Positions 56,347 through 64,000 of a stretch of 64,000 nt of DNA are shown here, one piece after another (within the stretch, counting starts at the first letter, position 1; the number at the start of each line of letters is the position of its first letter). The stretch spans positions 2,223,001 through 2,287,000 of the forward strand of contig CP073344.1 of assembly GCA_024397875.1 (NCBI GenBank). Direction: 5' to 3'. The notes beneath the pieces are model-generated. The model saw nothing but the letters and a program-made list of their open reading frames with translations. It was not told the DNA's origin and searched no databases. Origin of the DNA: Amphritea atlantica (lineage in GTDB: Bacteria; Pseudomonadota; Gammaproteobacteria; Pseudomonadales; Balneatricaceae). The position numbers and the translations under genes are program-made.

Positions 56347-56502
56347 AATTAGCCCGATCGTCCTGATTCGTGTAAAGCTCGTTTGAAAAACCCGCCTAAC
56401 AAGTTCGCATGCAAAACGCATCGCAACGCTCTTTACAACTTGCTTTAAAGCAAAGTCCCCGGGTACAGCAGTTTAAGGCGGCTTATGCTACGGCTGAGTA
56501 CA

Positions 56503-57108
56503 TCAGATGCTGCCCTGCAACACCTCTTTATCGATATAGATACCGCCGTCGGCATCCAGCACGCCGCTTTGAATCAACAGATGGCGCACACCCTCATGCT
56601 TTAGTGCCGCCTCAAGCGGGTCAAAGGCCCGCCCCAGAAATGGCAGCGACTCCAGACGGCTTCGCTTCCAGCGACAATTGTCGGAGCCTATCCAGCTGAT
56701 ACCACTCAGGCTGAGGCGCAGATTATCGATATATGCCTGCTCATCTCCGGTCATCCAGAGCGCTGTAGCATCGAGATACAGATACTCATCAGCGTTATAT
56801 TCGAGATACTGCTGCCAGTAATCAAAGTAGCTGGCCCAGTGATTCCCCAGCAGACTCTTAAATCGCTCAACAACGCTCCGATAATGCTGCAGCGCCTCCG
56901 CTTTAGCACAGATCAGGGTGGTGTATTCACAGGTTTGCTCACCTTCATAGCTGTACACTTTTTGCAGCTGAAGGTCACTCTCAATAAACAACATCAACCA
57001 GCATAAAGGCAGCTGATAACCTGAGCTGGCCAATAGCCGGTTAGCACCATCACTATTGATGCTCGAAGGTAATTCTTTATGACTGTGAAGACTGGTACGC
57101 TGAAACAT
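56503..57108 (-). CDS. Unknown protein, about 201 residues
   Basis: The start at 57108 follows CAGGAA; the frame begins six codons earlier. No family recognised. The sequence is rich in aromatic residues (SYFDYWQQYLEYNADEYLY) and has LPLCWLMLFIESDL, which may be a buried strand rather than a membrane segment. No signal peptide. It is a single gene between the MFS transporter and a small membrane protein, both in the same direction. Confidence 0.6.
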   Translation of the reverse strand: MFQRTSLHSHKELPSSINSDGANRLLASSGYQLPLCWLMLFIESDLQLQKVYSYEGEQTCEYTTLICAKAEALQHYRSVVERFKSLLGNHWASYFDYWQQYLEYNADEYLYLDATALWMTGDEQAYIDNLRLSLSGISWIGSDNCRWKRSRLESLPFLGRAFDPLEAALKHEGVRHLLIQSGVLDADGGIYIDKEVLQGSI

Positions 57109-57278
57109 AAAAAATTCCTGTAACACCGATCAGAGCTGGCTTTCGTGTTAAAAACTCAGCAGAGATGAGTGCCTGACTCTGAACAAATGGGGAAACAGAA
57201 GCACGCTATAAACAGGTGTGATCTGTGATGGCTGCCATTATAGCGGCTAGTGTTTTAAAAGCATCAGTGAAAGCCGTC

Positions 57279-57653
57279 TCAGTCCGGCATCACTTCAATC
57301 TGCAACCGGTCCTGAGCCCCAATACGGATAATCTGGCCATCCGTCGTGGTAAAGCTACGCTCCTGTAACTCCGACTTATGCACCTGATAATAAGCCGGCT
57401 CACTACTCTGGGGCGAACTGAGCGTTATCCTGAGCAGTTGATTACCATCAACCCAGCGATAGACAAAGAATCCCACTGTCAATGTAAACGAAACCAGCAG
57501 AAACACTATCGCGATAGCCCTGACCGGCGTCCCGGCAGAGCTGCGCTCTGTGTCTGCTCCTCGGGTCCGTGACTTATTGGCGCTCACCCTGCGCTGCAGA
57601 TATAGATATGCCACCACGATCACCAGCAGTGTCAGCAATACTTTTGTTACCAT
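57279..57653 (-). CDS. Small protein with two membrane segments, unknown
   Basis: 124 residues: membrane segment 1 at about 4-19 (KVLLTLLVIVVAYLYL), a basic linker with serines, segment 2 at about 47-67 (AIAIVFLLVSFTLTVGFFVY), then a soluble C-terminal part of about 55 residues with QIIRIGAQDRLQIEV. Both ends would lie on the same side. No family recognised; it looks like a conserved proteobacterial membrane protein. Confidence 0.62.
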   Translation of the reverse strand: MVTKVLLTLLVIVVAYLYLQRRVSANKSRTRGADTERSSAGTPVRAIAIVFLLVSFTLTVGFFVYRWVDGNQLLRITLSSPQSSEPAYYQVHKSELQERSFTTTDGQIIRIGAQDRLQIEVMPD

Positions 57654-58045
57654 CGTCAGGTTAACCTGTGTGCGTCAAAGGTGACTCATTGTCCATAGCC
57701 CGGCTTAAACTGCAATACAAAAAGAGCACAGCGGTTAACAAAAGCGCCCATGATAGCGCGCCAAAAACCCTGTTCTGCAGCATACAGCTCTTCCCAATAA
57801 AGCCTGCTGATTCAACCCTTTCAGGGCATTGTATAACACCAGCGGCAAATAATGTCTTCGCACTGCAACAAAAACCTGATTTACTAAGTGACTGTCCGAA
57901 TACTTCATTGAAACAGCACCCAGACTAGGTTAGGGTTTACGCCTATTCCGGTCAACCATGACCCCGCATCAGCCTGGGGCTAATGCGACTGCCCGATAAG
58001 CAGCAATGGCGGCATAACCCATTGCAATACAGAGAGGAATTACTA
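57654..58045. other. Intergenic region upstream of the MaoC-type gene
   Basis: About 390 bp between two divergent genes. No gene, repeat or clear operator was found. An open frame on the plus strand at 57668-57928 lacks a ribosome-binding site and recognisable protein features. Confidence 0.4.
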
Positions 58046-58477
58046 ATGGATGAACTGCACGGTTATTACCTGGAAGATCTGGAAGTGGGAATGAGTGCTT
58101 CGTACGCCAAAACGATCTCCGAGTCCGATGTCTATATGTTTGCAGGCATTTCCGGAGACAACAATCCGATCCACATCAACAGTGAATACGCGGCAACCAC
58201 TCAGTTTAAGAACCGGATCGTTCACGGCATGTTTTCAGCTGCGCTGATCTCAACGGTAGCGGGAACCCGGCTACCGGGCCCCGGAGCGATTTATATCGAC
58301 CAGTCCATTCAGTTCAAAGCTCCGGTTTATATTGGTGACACCGCTAAAGCAACCGGCACCATTGAAGAGATTGATCAAAGGCGCCGCCGGGTCAAAATGC
58401 GTACCGATGTTCATGTTGGTGACAAGCTTGTTGCGACCGGCTACGGTATTTTCATGGTTGATAAGCGCAAGGTCTGA
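58046..58477 (+). CDS. MaoC-family (R)-specific enoyl-CoA hydratase
   Basis: About 144 residues from the ATG at 58046, preceded by GAGGAATTACTA; the longer frame from 57983 has no ribosome-binding site. Hot-dog fold with the hydratase motif GDNNPIHINSEYA (Asp and His catalytic) and RIVHGMFSAALIS, as in PhaJ. It would hydrate trans-2-enoyl-CoA to (R)-3-hydroxyacyl-CoA, linking beta-oxidation to polyhydroxyalkanoate or fatty acid synthesis. It is a single gene with its own terminator. Confidence 0.84.
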   Translation: MDELHGYYLEDLEVGMSASYAKTISESDVYMFAGISGDNNPIHINSEYAATTQFKNRIVHGMFSAALISTVAGTRLPGPGAIYIDQSIQFKAPVYIGDTAKATGTIEEIDQRRRRVKMRTDVHVGDKLVATGYGIFMVDKRKV

Positions 58478-58525
58478 CCCTCAGCCCAGCCGAATGCCAA
58501 AACACTGATGCAAAAGCCCTGATAC

Positions 58526-58557
58526 AAAAAAGCCTGCTGAATATAGCAGGCTTTTTT
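58526..58557. terminator. Bidirectional terminator
   Basis: Stem AGCCTGCT-like GCCTGCT / AGCAGGC (58532-58538 and 58545-58551) with six-base loop, six A before and six T after, between the convergent MaoC-type gene and nadA. Confidence 0.92.
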
Positions 58558-58573
58558 ATCTGTTTGAGAAGCC

Positions 58574-59623
58574 TCAGCCATTATTCGCAGAGAAATCCAG
58601 CATCCGCTGAAGTGGTCGTCGGGCATCATCGATCAGCGACGCATCCACAATAACCTCATCGGTTCCGTGCTCTAATGCCTGCAGCACATTTTCCAGGCCG
58701 TTCATCGCCATCCAGGGACAGTGCGCGCAGCTTCGGCAAGTCGCACCCGAACCACCGGTAGGCGCTTCAATAAACTCTTTATCCGGCGCTGCCTGACGCA
58801 TCTTATAAAAAATAGCGCGATCGGTGGCCACAATAAACTGCTTATTAGGCAGGTCCCGGGCTGCGTTGATGATCTGAGTGGTTGATCCAACCACATCCGC
58901 CAGCTCAACCACAGGATCCGGAGATTCAGGATGCACCAGAACGGCAGCATCTGGATAGACTTTTTTAAGATCCAGCAGACGTTGCGCCTTAAACTCTTCA
59001 TGAACAATACAGGCCGCATCCCACATGAGCATCTCTATACCGGTCTGCTTCTGCACATACTCACCCAGATGCTTATCCGGGGCCCAGATAATCTTCTTAC
59101 CCTGATCAGCAAGATGCTCAACAACTTTCAGGGCGATGCCGGAGGTAACCACCCAGTCGGCCCGGGCTTTAACGGCAGCCGAGGTATTGGCATAAACAAC
59201 CACTTCATGATCGGGATGGGCATCGCAAAAGGCGGTAAACTCATCAGCCGGGCAACCGATATCCAGAGAACAGGTTGCTTCAAGTGTTGGCATCAGCACC
59301 CGCTTTTCAGGGTTAAGTATCTTAGCGGTTTCCCCCATAAACTTAACGCCGGCAACGATCAGTGTTGTTGCCGGATGGTTATTACCAAAACGGGCCATCT
59401 CAAGAGAATCAGAGACACAACCACCGGTTTCATCTGCAAGCTGCTGCAACACTTCATCGGTATAGTAATGCGCCACCAGACAGGCATCCTTCTCTTGAAG
59501 AAGCTGCTTGATACGGTTCTTGTACTCTTCCTGTTTTTGCAGATCCAGCGCTCCGGGGAGGTGCTCTTTCGCAAAATGTTCCTGAACCAGAATACGATCT
59601 GAAAGCTCTTGTTTATTCAACAT
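58574..59623 (-). CDS. nadA: Quinolinate synthase A
   Basis: [4Fe-4S] enzyme of NAD biosynthesis that condenses iminoaspartate with dihydroxyacetone phosphate to quinolinate. About 349 residues from the ATG at 59623 (a TTG lies two codons upstream). Motifs: [28 protein letters not shown], and the cysteines at [16 protein letters not shown] and [10 protein letters not shown]. The last cluster gives the CxxCxxC type found in E. coli. It is a single gene. Confidence 0.94.
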   Translation of the reverse strand: MLNKQELSDRILVQEHFAKEHLPGALDLQKQEEYKNRIKQLLQEKDACLVAHYYTDEVLQQLADETGGCVSDSLEMARFGNNHPATTLIVAGVKFMGETAKILNPEKRVLMPTLEATCSLDIGCPADEFTAFCDAHPDHEVVVYANTSAAVKARADWVVTSGIALKVVEHLADQGKKIIWAPDKHLGEYVQKQTGIEMLMWDAACIVHEEFKAQRLLDLKKVYPDAAVLVHPESPDPVVELADVVGSTTQIINAARDLPNKQFIVATDRAIFYKMRQAAPDKEFIEAPTGGSGATCRSCAHCPWMAMNGLENVLQALEHGTDEVIVDASLIDDARRPLQRMLDFSANNG

Positions 59624-59740
59624 TAACAAATATTCTTAATAAGGTAATTAAACGGTAACGGGCTTTAAACCCATATATATTATACCATCACTGCAAACCA
59701 GAAATGTGAATTCTCTGCACCGCATAAGTAAAAGTAACTA

Positions 59741-59768
59741 AAAAAGGAGCCGTCAGGCTCCTTTTTTT
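59741..59768 (-). terminator. Terminator of the tol-pal-queC transcript
   Basis: Stem GGAGCC / GGCTCC (59746-59751 and 59756-59761) with loop GTCA, flanked by A-run and T-run, about 45 bp past the queC stop. It can work in both directions, but only queC ends here. Confidence 0.9.
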
Positions 59769-59813
59769 AATTATTTCTTATGGGCGAACGAACCGCTACC
59801 CGGATCAACAGAG

Positions 59814-60503
59814 CTATCCGCCAGTGATATAGCGGGTTGGATCGGCAATCCCTGCATCCTCAAAGCCTTTAGCCCTTAATCGACAGCTATCACACACACC
59901 ACAGGCCCGGCCGTCATCATCTGCCTGATAACAGGAAACGGTCAGACCATAGCTGACTCCCAGACGAGTCCCCTCCCTGATGATCTCTGCTTTAGTCAGA
60001 TCGATCAGCGGCGTCTCAATCGTCAGGCGCTCACCCTCTACACCGGTTTTAGTCGCCAGGTTTGCCATCTGCTCGAAAGCAGCAATATACTCTGGCCGGC
60101 AATCGGGATATCCCGAGTAATCGACCGCATTGACCCCGATAAAAATATGCTGCGCATGAAGCACCTCGGCCCAGGCCAGTGCCAGCGACATAAAGACGGT
60201 ATTACGCGCAGGCACATAGGTAACCGGAATCCCCTCCTCTTCGTGGTCGGGAACGTCAATGCTGTTATCAGTCAGTGCAGACCCACCAAAATCCTCAAGA
60301 TGAAGTCGCACCACCCGGTGCTCCTTAACCTTCAGGTCTTCGGCAACTTTTTTCGCGGCTATCAGCTCAGTTTGTGATCGCTGACCATAATCAAAGCTTA
60401 ATACATAGCAGTTAAAACCACGTTCAACGGCCATCGCCAGCGCCGTAGCGGAATCAAGACCACCGGATAACAATACAACAGCATTGTTGGAGGGAGTACT
60501 CAT
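59814..60503 (-). CDS. queC: 7-cyano-7-deazaguanine synthase
   Basis: ATP-dependent enzyme of queuosine biosynthesis that converts 7-carboxy-7-deazaguanine to preQ0. 229 residues. The PP-loop is [14 protein letters not shown] near residue 10, and the zinc-binding cysteines lie in [21 protein letters not shown] near 190. It follows cpoB after about 27 bp, an order common in gammaproteobacteria (tol-pal-cpoB-queE/queC). queE is not between them here. Confidence 0.95.
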   Translation of the reverse strand: MSTPSNNAVVLLSGGLDSATALAMAVERGFNCYVLSFDYGQRSQTELIAAKKVAEDLKVKEHRVVRLHLEDFGGSALTDNSIDVPDHEEEGIPVTYVPARNTVFMSLALAWAEVLHAQHIFIGVNAVDYSGYPDCRPEYIAAFEQMANLATKTGVEGERLTIETPLIDLTKAEIIREGTRLGVSYGLTVSCYQADDDGRACGVCDSCRLRAKGFEDAGIADPTRYITGG

Positions 60504-60529
60504 CGTAAAACCTTAAGGAATTTCAGTCG

Positions 60530-61312
60530 TTATCTTTTCAGGTAATCACGCGCCAGACTGGCGGCTGAACTGTCAGGATAACGTGAGATAGTGTCATTAA
60601 ACATATCATTTGCTTTAGCCTGATCACCCATCTGATGATAGATCACGCCAAGCTTATAGGAGGCATCTGCAGCCTTTCGGTGTTCGGGAAAGGTTTTAAG
60701 GACTTTCTCAAAGGCCGCTTTAGCCGGCTCCAGCTTTTGCTCCGCCAGATTCACTTCGCCCACCCAGTAATATGCGTTCGGTAATCTCGCACTGTCGGGA
60801 TAAAGCTCAATAAATTTATCGAAAGCATCCAGGGCAGCTGAAAAATCCTTTTGCCGTACCAGACCAAATGCCTGCTGATATGCCTGCGCATCAGTTGCGG
60901 TACTGTCTGCAGCCGGTAAAGGCACTGGCAAGCGCTGGGATGAGGTCGGTGTGACCGGAAGCTGATCAGAACCACCCGCGGAAGACTGCTGAGCGGAGCC
61001 CGAACCCTGTAGTGCGGAAATTCGCCGATCCAGGTCGCGATAACGATCACGTTGCTGCTGCTCCATCTGACGAATCTGATATTGCTGCTGCTCGACCATT
61101 CCTCGCAGAGAACGCACTTCATCCTGCAGCTGCTGTAGCAACATCAGCGTTTCACCGCTGCCGCCACCAAACTGTCCAGAGGGAGTATTAACGGATGAAC
61201 GGTTTGCAGAGCCATCTTCGATCTGCAGCTCAATCACCGGAACAGGATCTGCCGCCAGAGCACCGGTGCTGAATAGCACCAGTGCCGCGGTAAGGCTATA
61301 TGCTTTGCGCAT
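60530..61312 (-). CDS. cpoB: Cell division coordinator CpoB (YbgF)
   Basis: Periplasmic partner of TolA that couples outer-membrane constriction to peptidoglycan synthesis. About 260 residues from the ATG at 61312; a TTG four codons upstream is the other choice. Signal peptide to about GALAAD, an N-terminal coiled coil (EVRSLRGMVEQQQYQIRQM), a linker rich in Ser and Pro, then TPR repeats (AYQQAFGLVRQKDFSAALDAF onward) to the C-terminus. Directly after pal. Confidence 0.92.
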   Translation of the reverse strand: MRKAYSLTAALVLFSTGALAADPVPVIELQIEDGSANRSSVNTPSGQFGGGSGETLMLLQQLQDEVRSLRGMVEQQQYQIRQMEQQQRDRYRDLDRRISALQGSGSAQQSSAGGSDQLPVTPTSSQRLPVPLPAADSTATDAQAYQQAFGLVRQKDFSAALDAFDKFIELYPDSARLPNAYYWVGEVNLAEQKLEPAKAAFEKVLKTFPEHRKAADASYKLGVIYHQMGDQAKANDMFNDTISRYPDSSAASLARDYLKR

Positions 61313-61336
61313 TGAAACTAACAACCTGACTGGTGA

Positions 61337-61843
61337 TTAGTATTTCAGTTCTACGCGACGGTTCTGAGCCCATGAACTTTCGTTATGACCCATTACCACC
61401 GGCTTCTCTTCACCAAAACTAACCAGCTCAATCTGACTGCTTGAAACACCATTGACCGTCAGGACACGGGCAACTGCCTGCGCACGACGCTCACCCAGAG
61501 CCATGTTGTATTCACGGGTACCACGCTCATCGGCGTGACCTTCAAGAACAACAGAAGCGGAAGGGTTAGCTACCAGGTATTTCGCATGGCCACGCAGAGC
61601 AGTAACCGCCTCGGGCATAACCTGAGACTTGTCGAAATCGAAATAGAAAATAGTTGCCAGATTCTTAACATCGGCCATAGAAGTGCCGGACATTGAAGAA
61701 TCAGAAACTGCCTGAGTTGTTGTAGCTGGAGCAGTATCACCACCCATGGTATCAGTATCTGTTGTATTTGTTGTACTACAGCCTGCAGCCCAAACTACGG
61801 TCAGAGCCAAAGCAGTCGCTTTGCCAATATTCATAGCACGCAT
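61337..61843 (-). CDS. pal: Peptidoglycan-associated lipoprotein Pal
   Basis: Outer-membrane lipoprotein, 168 residues, with lipobox VWAAGC at residue about 22, a short linker and an OmpA-type peptidoglycan-binding domain: IFYFDFDKSQVMPEA, LEGHADERGTREYN, LGERRAQAVAR. The ATG follows TTAGGAG. It is part of the Tol-Pal trans-envelope complex, between tolB and cpoB; a 196-bp gap after tolB may contain a further promoter. Confidence 0.95.
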   Translation of the reverse strand: MRAMNIGKATALALTVVWAAGCSTTNTTDTDTMGGDTAPATTTQAVSDSSMSGTSMADVKNLATIFYFDFDKSQVMPEAVTALRGHAKYLVANPSASVVLEGHADERGTREYNMALGERRAQAVARVLTVNGVSSSQIELVSFGEEKPVVMGHNESSWAQNRRVELKY

Positions 61844-62039
61844 CGAACACTCCTAATTATTTAGCCAATAATGTGCGAATTAAACCTCAATCCTGCCTAA
61901 AGTAAAGCTTGCCAGACCTGATTGCAATAGCCGTATGACAATACAACGACTTTTCTAACTAATTGATTTAACTTTGTACCCATGCGCAGTCAACTTGTCA
62001 CTCAGAGCAGTCACCCCGCGGCAGAAAGCCAGAAAACGC

Positions 62040-63323
62040 TTACTGAAATGGCGACCAGGCAGGTTCACGAACATCGCCATCCGTTGATGGCAAACGGAAC
62101 TTAACACGACCGTCAAGCGAAACTGCTGACAACACCCCCCGCACACCTTCCTGTGTTGCGTAAAGGATTATGCTGCCGTTCGGTGCAATGGTCGGCGACT
62201 CATCCATAAAGGTTTCCGTCAGCAGATCCACCCGACCGGTACGAAGATCCTGCACCGCGATATGGAATGAACCATTAGTCTGATGCACCATTGCCAGAAA
62301 ACGTCCATCCTGAGTTAGGCGGCCGCGGGCATTATACCGCCCTTCAAAGGTCAAACGAGTGACATCCCGGGTCGGAAGATAGATTGAATAGATCTGCGGC
62401 TGCCCACCACGATCAGAGGTAAAGATCAGCGACTGACCATCCGGAGACCAGGATGGTTCGGTATCGATACCGAAATGATGAGTAATACGGGACAGCCGGC
62501 GCTGCTGCAGGTCCAGCACATAGATTTCCGGGTTACCGTCCTTAGAGAGCACTAGTGCCAGCTGCCGGCCATCAGGAGACCAGGCAGGAGCACCATTCAA
62601 GCCCCGGAATGACTGCACTTTTTCCCGTTTACCGGTAGCAAGATACTGGATATAGATGGCGGGACGGCCTGACTCAAATGAAACATAGGCCAGCTTACTG
62701 CCATCACGGGACCAGGCCGGAGACACTATTGGCTCTTTTGACTCAAGAATAGTGCGCGGATTATGACCATCAGAATCCGCCAGCATCAGGCGATAACGGT
62801 ACTCAGGCGGCGAAAGCTGCTTAGCTGTTACGTAAACGATACGGGTTGAAAAAGCCCCCCGCACGCCTGTCAGAGCCTCAAATACCTTATCACTGATGTA
62901 GTGACCAACCGCCCGCAGGTTATTACGGTTTGCTTTTATCTCCTCACCCAGTATCCGCTCCTCCTTGAGAATATCGTAGAGCTCAAAGGCGACGGTTAAC
63001 TGGCCATCCGTTTCTTTGATACGACCGATGACAATAAAGTCACTGCCGCTGATGCGCCAGTCACGAAAGAACAGAGAACTGCGATCAGAGGGAAAACTGA
63101 GCATGTTTTCCCGCGGCATCATTTTAAACATACCACTGCGATAAAGGTCATCACTGACCACCTTCGCAACGTCCTCTGGCAGTGCCTGAACGCCGCTCCA
63201 GGAAAACGGAACCACCGCCACGGGCGTTGGTTCATCGACCCCCTGAGTAATTTCAACAGTCAGTTCAGCCCGGGCAATCAGACTGAAAACAAACAAACAA
63301 ACAAACAAGACAATACGCTGCAT
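62040..63323 (-). CDS. tolB: Tol-Pal protein TolB
   Basis: Periplasmic protein of 427 residues: signal peptide to ARAEL (about residue 20), an N-terminal alpha/beta domain and a six-bladed beta-propeller with repeated SPAWSRDGSKLAYVSF, APAWSPDGRQLALVL and EPSWSPDGQSLIFTSD motifs. It links Pal to TolA. It follows tolA after 6 bp. Confidence 0.96.
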   Translation of the reverse strand: MQRIVLFVCLFVFSLIARAELTVEITQGVDEPTPVAVVPFSWSGVQALPEDVAKVVSDDLYRSGMFKMMPRENMLSFPSDRSSLFFRDWRISGSDFIVIGRIKETDGQLTVAFELYDILKEERILGEEIKANRNNLRAVGHYISDKVFEALTGVRGAFSTRIVYVTAKQLSPPEYRYRLMLADSDGHNPRTILESKEPIVSPAWSRDGSKLAYVSFESGRPAIYIQYLATGKREKVQSFRGLNGAPAWSPDGRQLALVLSKDGNPEIYVLDLQQRRLSRITHHFGIDTEPSWSPDGQSLIFTSDRGGQPQIYSIYLPTRDVTRLTFEGRYNARGRLTQDGRFLAMVHQTNGSFHIAVQDLRTGRVDLLTETFMDESPTIAPNGSIILYATQEGVRGVLSAVSLDGRVKFRLPSTDGDVREPAWSPFQ

Positions 63324-63329
63324 TACTGA

Positions 63330-64000
63330 TTACCTGCGAAGATCTGACGGTTTATATTCAAGTGTTAACTTCCTAAAATTCCGGTCAAACAATACCGGGT
63401 CCATTTTTTGCAGTTCAGTGAACTGTCCAACCCGCTTAACCGCGCGGATAGCACTATCATCAAAATGGCTCTCACCACTGCTTTGCACCACATAAACATT
63501 ATCAACCTCACCGGTAGGCAGCAGATGAAGTGACAGGACAACTTTCATACCATTACGGGCGCTGGGAGGGCGGCTCCAGTTATTCTCAATTTCGGAAGCG
63601 ATATATTCCAGATAGCCTGCGGTCGCCTGCTGCTCGGCCAGTGCCTGCATCTCACTCTCTTCAGCGGCCAGTGCGGCCGCCAGCTCAGCCTCCCGACGCT
63701 TCTGATCCTGCTGTTCACGCTCAAGACGCTGCGCCTCCCTTTTACGTTCCGCTTGTTTCTCAGCTTCGGCTTTACGACGGGCATCTTCCTGCTGTTTTTT
63801 CTTCAACGCTTCCTGTTTGACTGCCTCGGCCTTCTTCCGGGCGGCTTCTTTCTTCAGAGCTTCCTGCTTAAGCGCTTCTTTCTTAAGGATATCAGCCTTC
63901 TTTTTCGCCTCGGCTTTGCGCTTTGCATCAGCCTGCTTTCGCTCTTCCGCTTTCTTCTTGGCCTGAGCCTGCTTCAGGGCCTCTTGCTTACGAGCTTCTT
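63330..64000 (-). CDS. tolA: TolA, 3' part (runs off the window)
   Basis: The reading frame is open to the window edge, so the N-terminus is missing. What is seen is a long Lys/Ala/Glu-rich helical segment (KKKQQEDARRKAEAEKQAE and similar, to about 63640) and the C-terminal globular domain with IASEIENNWSRPPSARNG and LHLLPTGEVDNVYVVQSSG. TolA spans the periplasm from the TolQR motor to Pal/TolB. tolQ and tolR would lie beyond the window. Confidence 0.93.
   Translation of the reverse strand, partial: EARKQEALKQAQAKKKAEERKQADAKRKAEAKKKADILKKEALKQEALKKEAARKKAEAVKQEALKKKQQEDARRKAEAEKQAERKREAQRLEREQQDQKRREAELAAALAAEESEMQALAEQQATAGYLEYIASEIENNWSRPPSARNGMKVVLSLHLLPTGEVDNVYVVQSSGESHFDDSAIRAVKRVGQFTELQKMDPVLFDRNFRKLTLEYKPSDLRR

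Noticed and set aside
57668..57928. 86-codon plus-strand frame before the MaoC-type gene
   Set aside because: No ribosome-binding site, odd composition and no conserved features.

Overview
The window looks like a chromosomal segment of a Gram-negative gammaproteobacterium, most likely a marine, Oceanospirillales-like aromatic degrader. The pointers are a tol-pal cluster (tolA-tolB-pal-cpoB-queC), recCBD, a hut operon with a GntR-type HutC, BenR/XylS-type control and sigma-54 control. Genus cannot be fixed from sequence alone. No rRNA or tRNA gene, CRISPR array or insertion-sequence transposase was seen.

Region 1 (1-8.3 kb): a trpB without trpA, then a sigma-54 activator (1304-3286) and a leftward operon of four genes (8148 to 3652): outer-membrane MetA-type channel, small Tat-signal subunit, GMC flavoprotein alcohol dehydrogenase and XylC-like benzaldehyde dehydrogenase. 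Upstream of the operon lie a -24/-12 promoter and two inverted-repeat activator sites 32 bp apart. I read this as an upper pathway turning benzyl-type alcohols into benzoate.

Region 2 (8.4-14.7 kb): a LysR regulator, the benzoate transporter benE, an isolated protocatechuate 4,5-dioxygenase (ligAB), then three leftward gene cassettes with two recognisable attC sites and no integrase (a CALIN-type integron array), followed by REP-like hairpins.

Region 3 (14.7-32.6 kb): benABCD (benzoate to catechol) with a textbook BenR operator; three 161-bp tandem repeats; a complete 4-oxalocrotonate-branch catechol meta-cleavage operon (dmpF-G-H-I-Q-B-C-E, leftward); a divergent branched-chain-type ABC transporter (five genes) with an IclR regulator; and a BenR-like AraC regulator. 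Together these cover uptake, benzoate to catechol, and catechol to pyruvate and acetyl-CoA.

Region 4 (33-40 kb): hutIGUH histidine utilisation operon, HutC-type operators, a structured non-coding segment, and hutC.

Region 5 (40-64 kb): mainly housekeeping genes: MazG-like pyrophosphohydrolase, cytochrome P460-like protein, topB, two glutaredoxin-type proteins, an SH3 membrane protein, a cyclic-nucleotide-binding protein, recC-recB-recD, a likely small RNA near 55.1 kb, an MFS transporter, several unrecognised small proteins, a MaoC-type hydratase, nadA, queC, cpoB, pal, tolB and the 3' part of tolA, which runs off the window.
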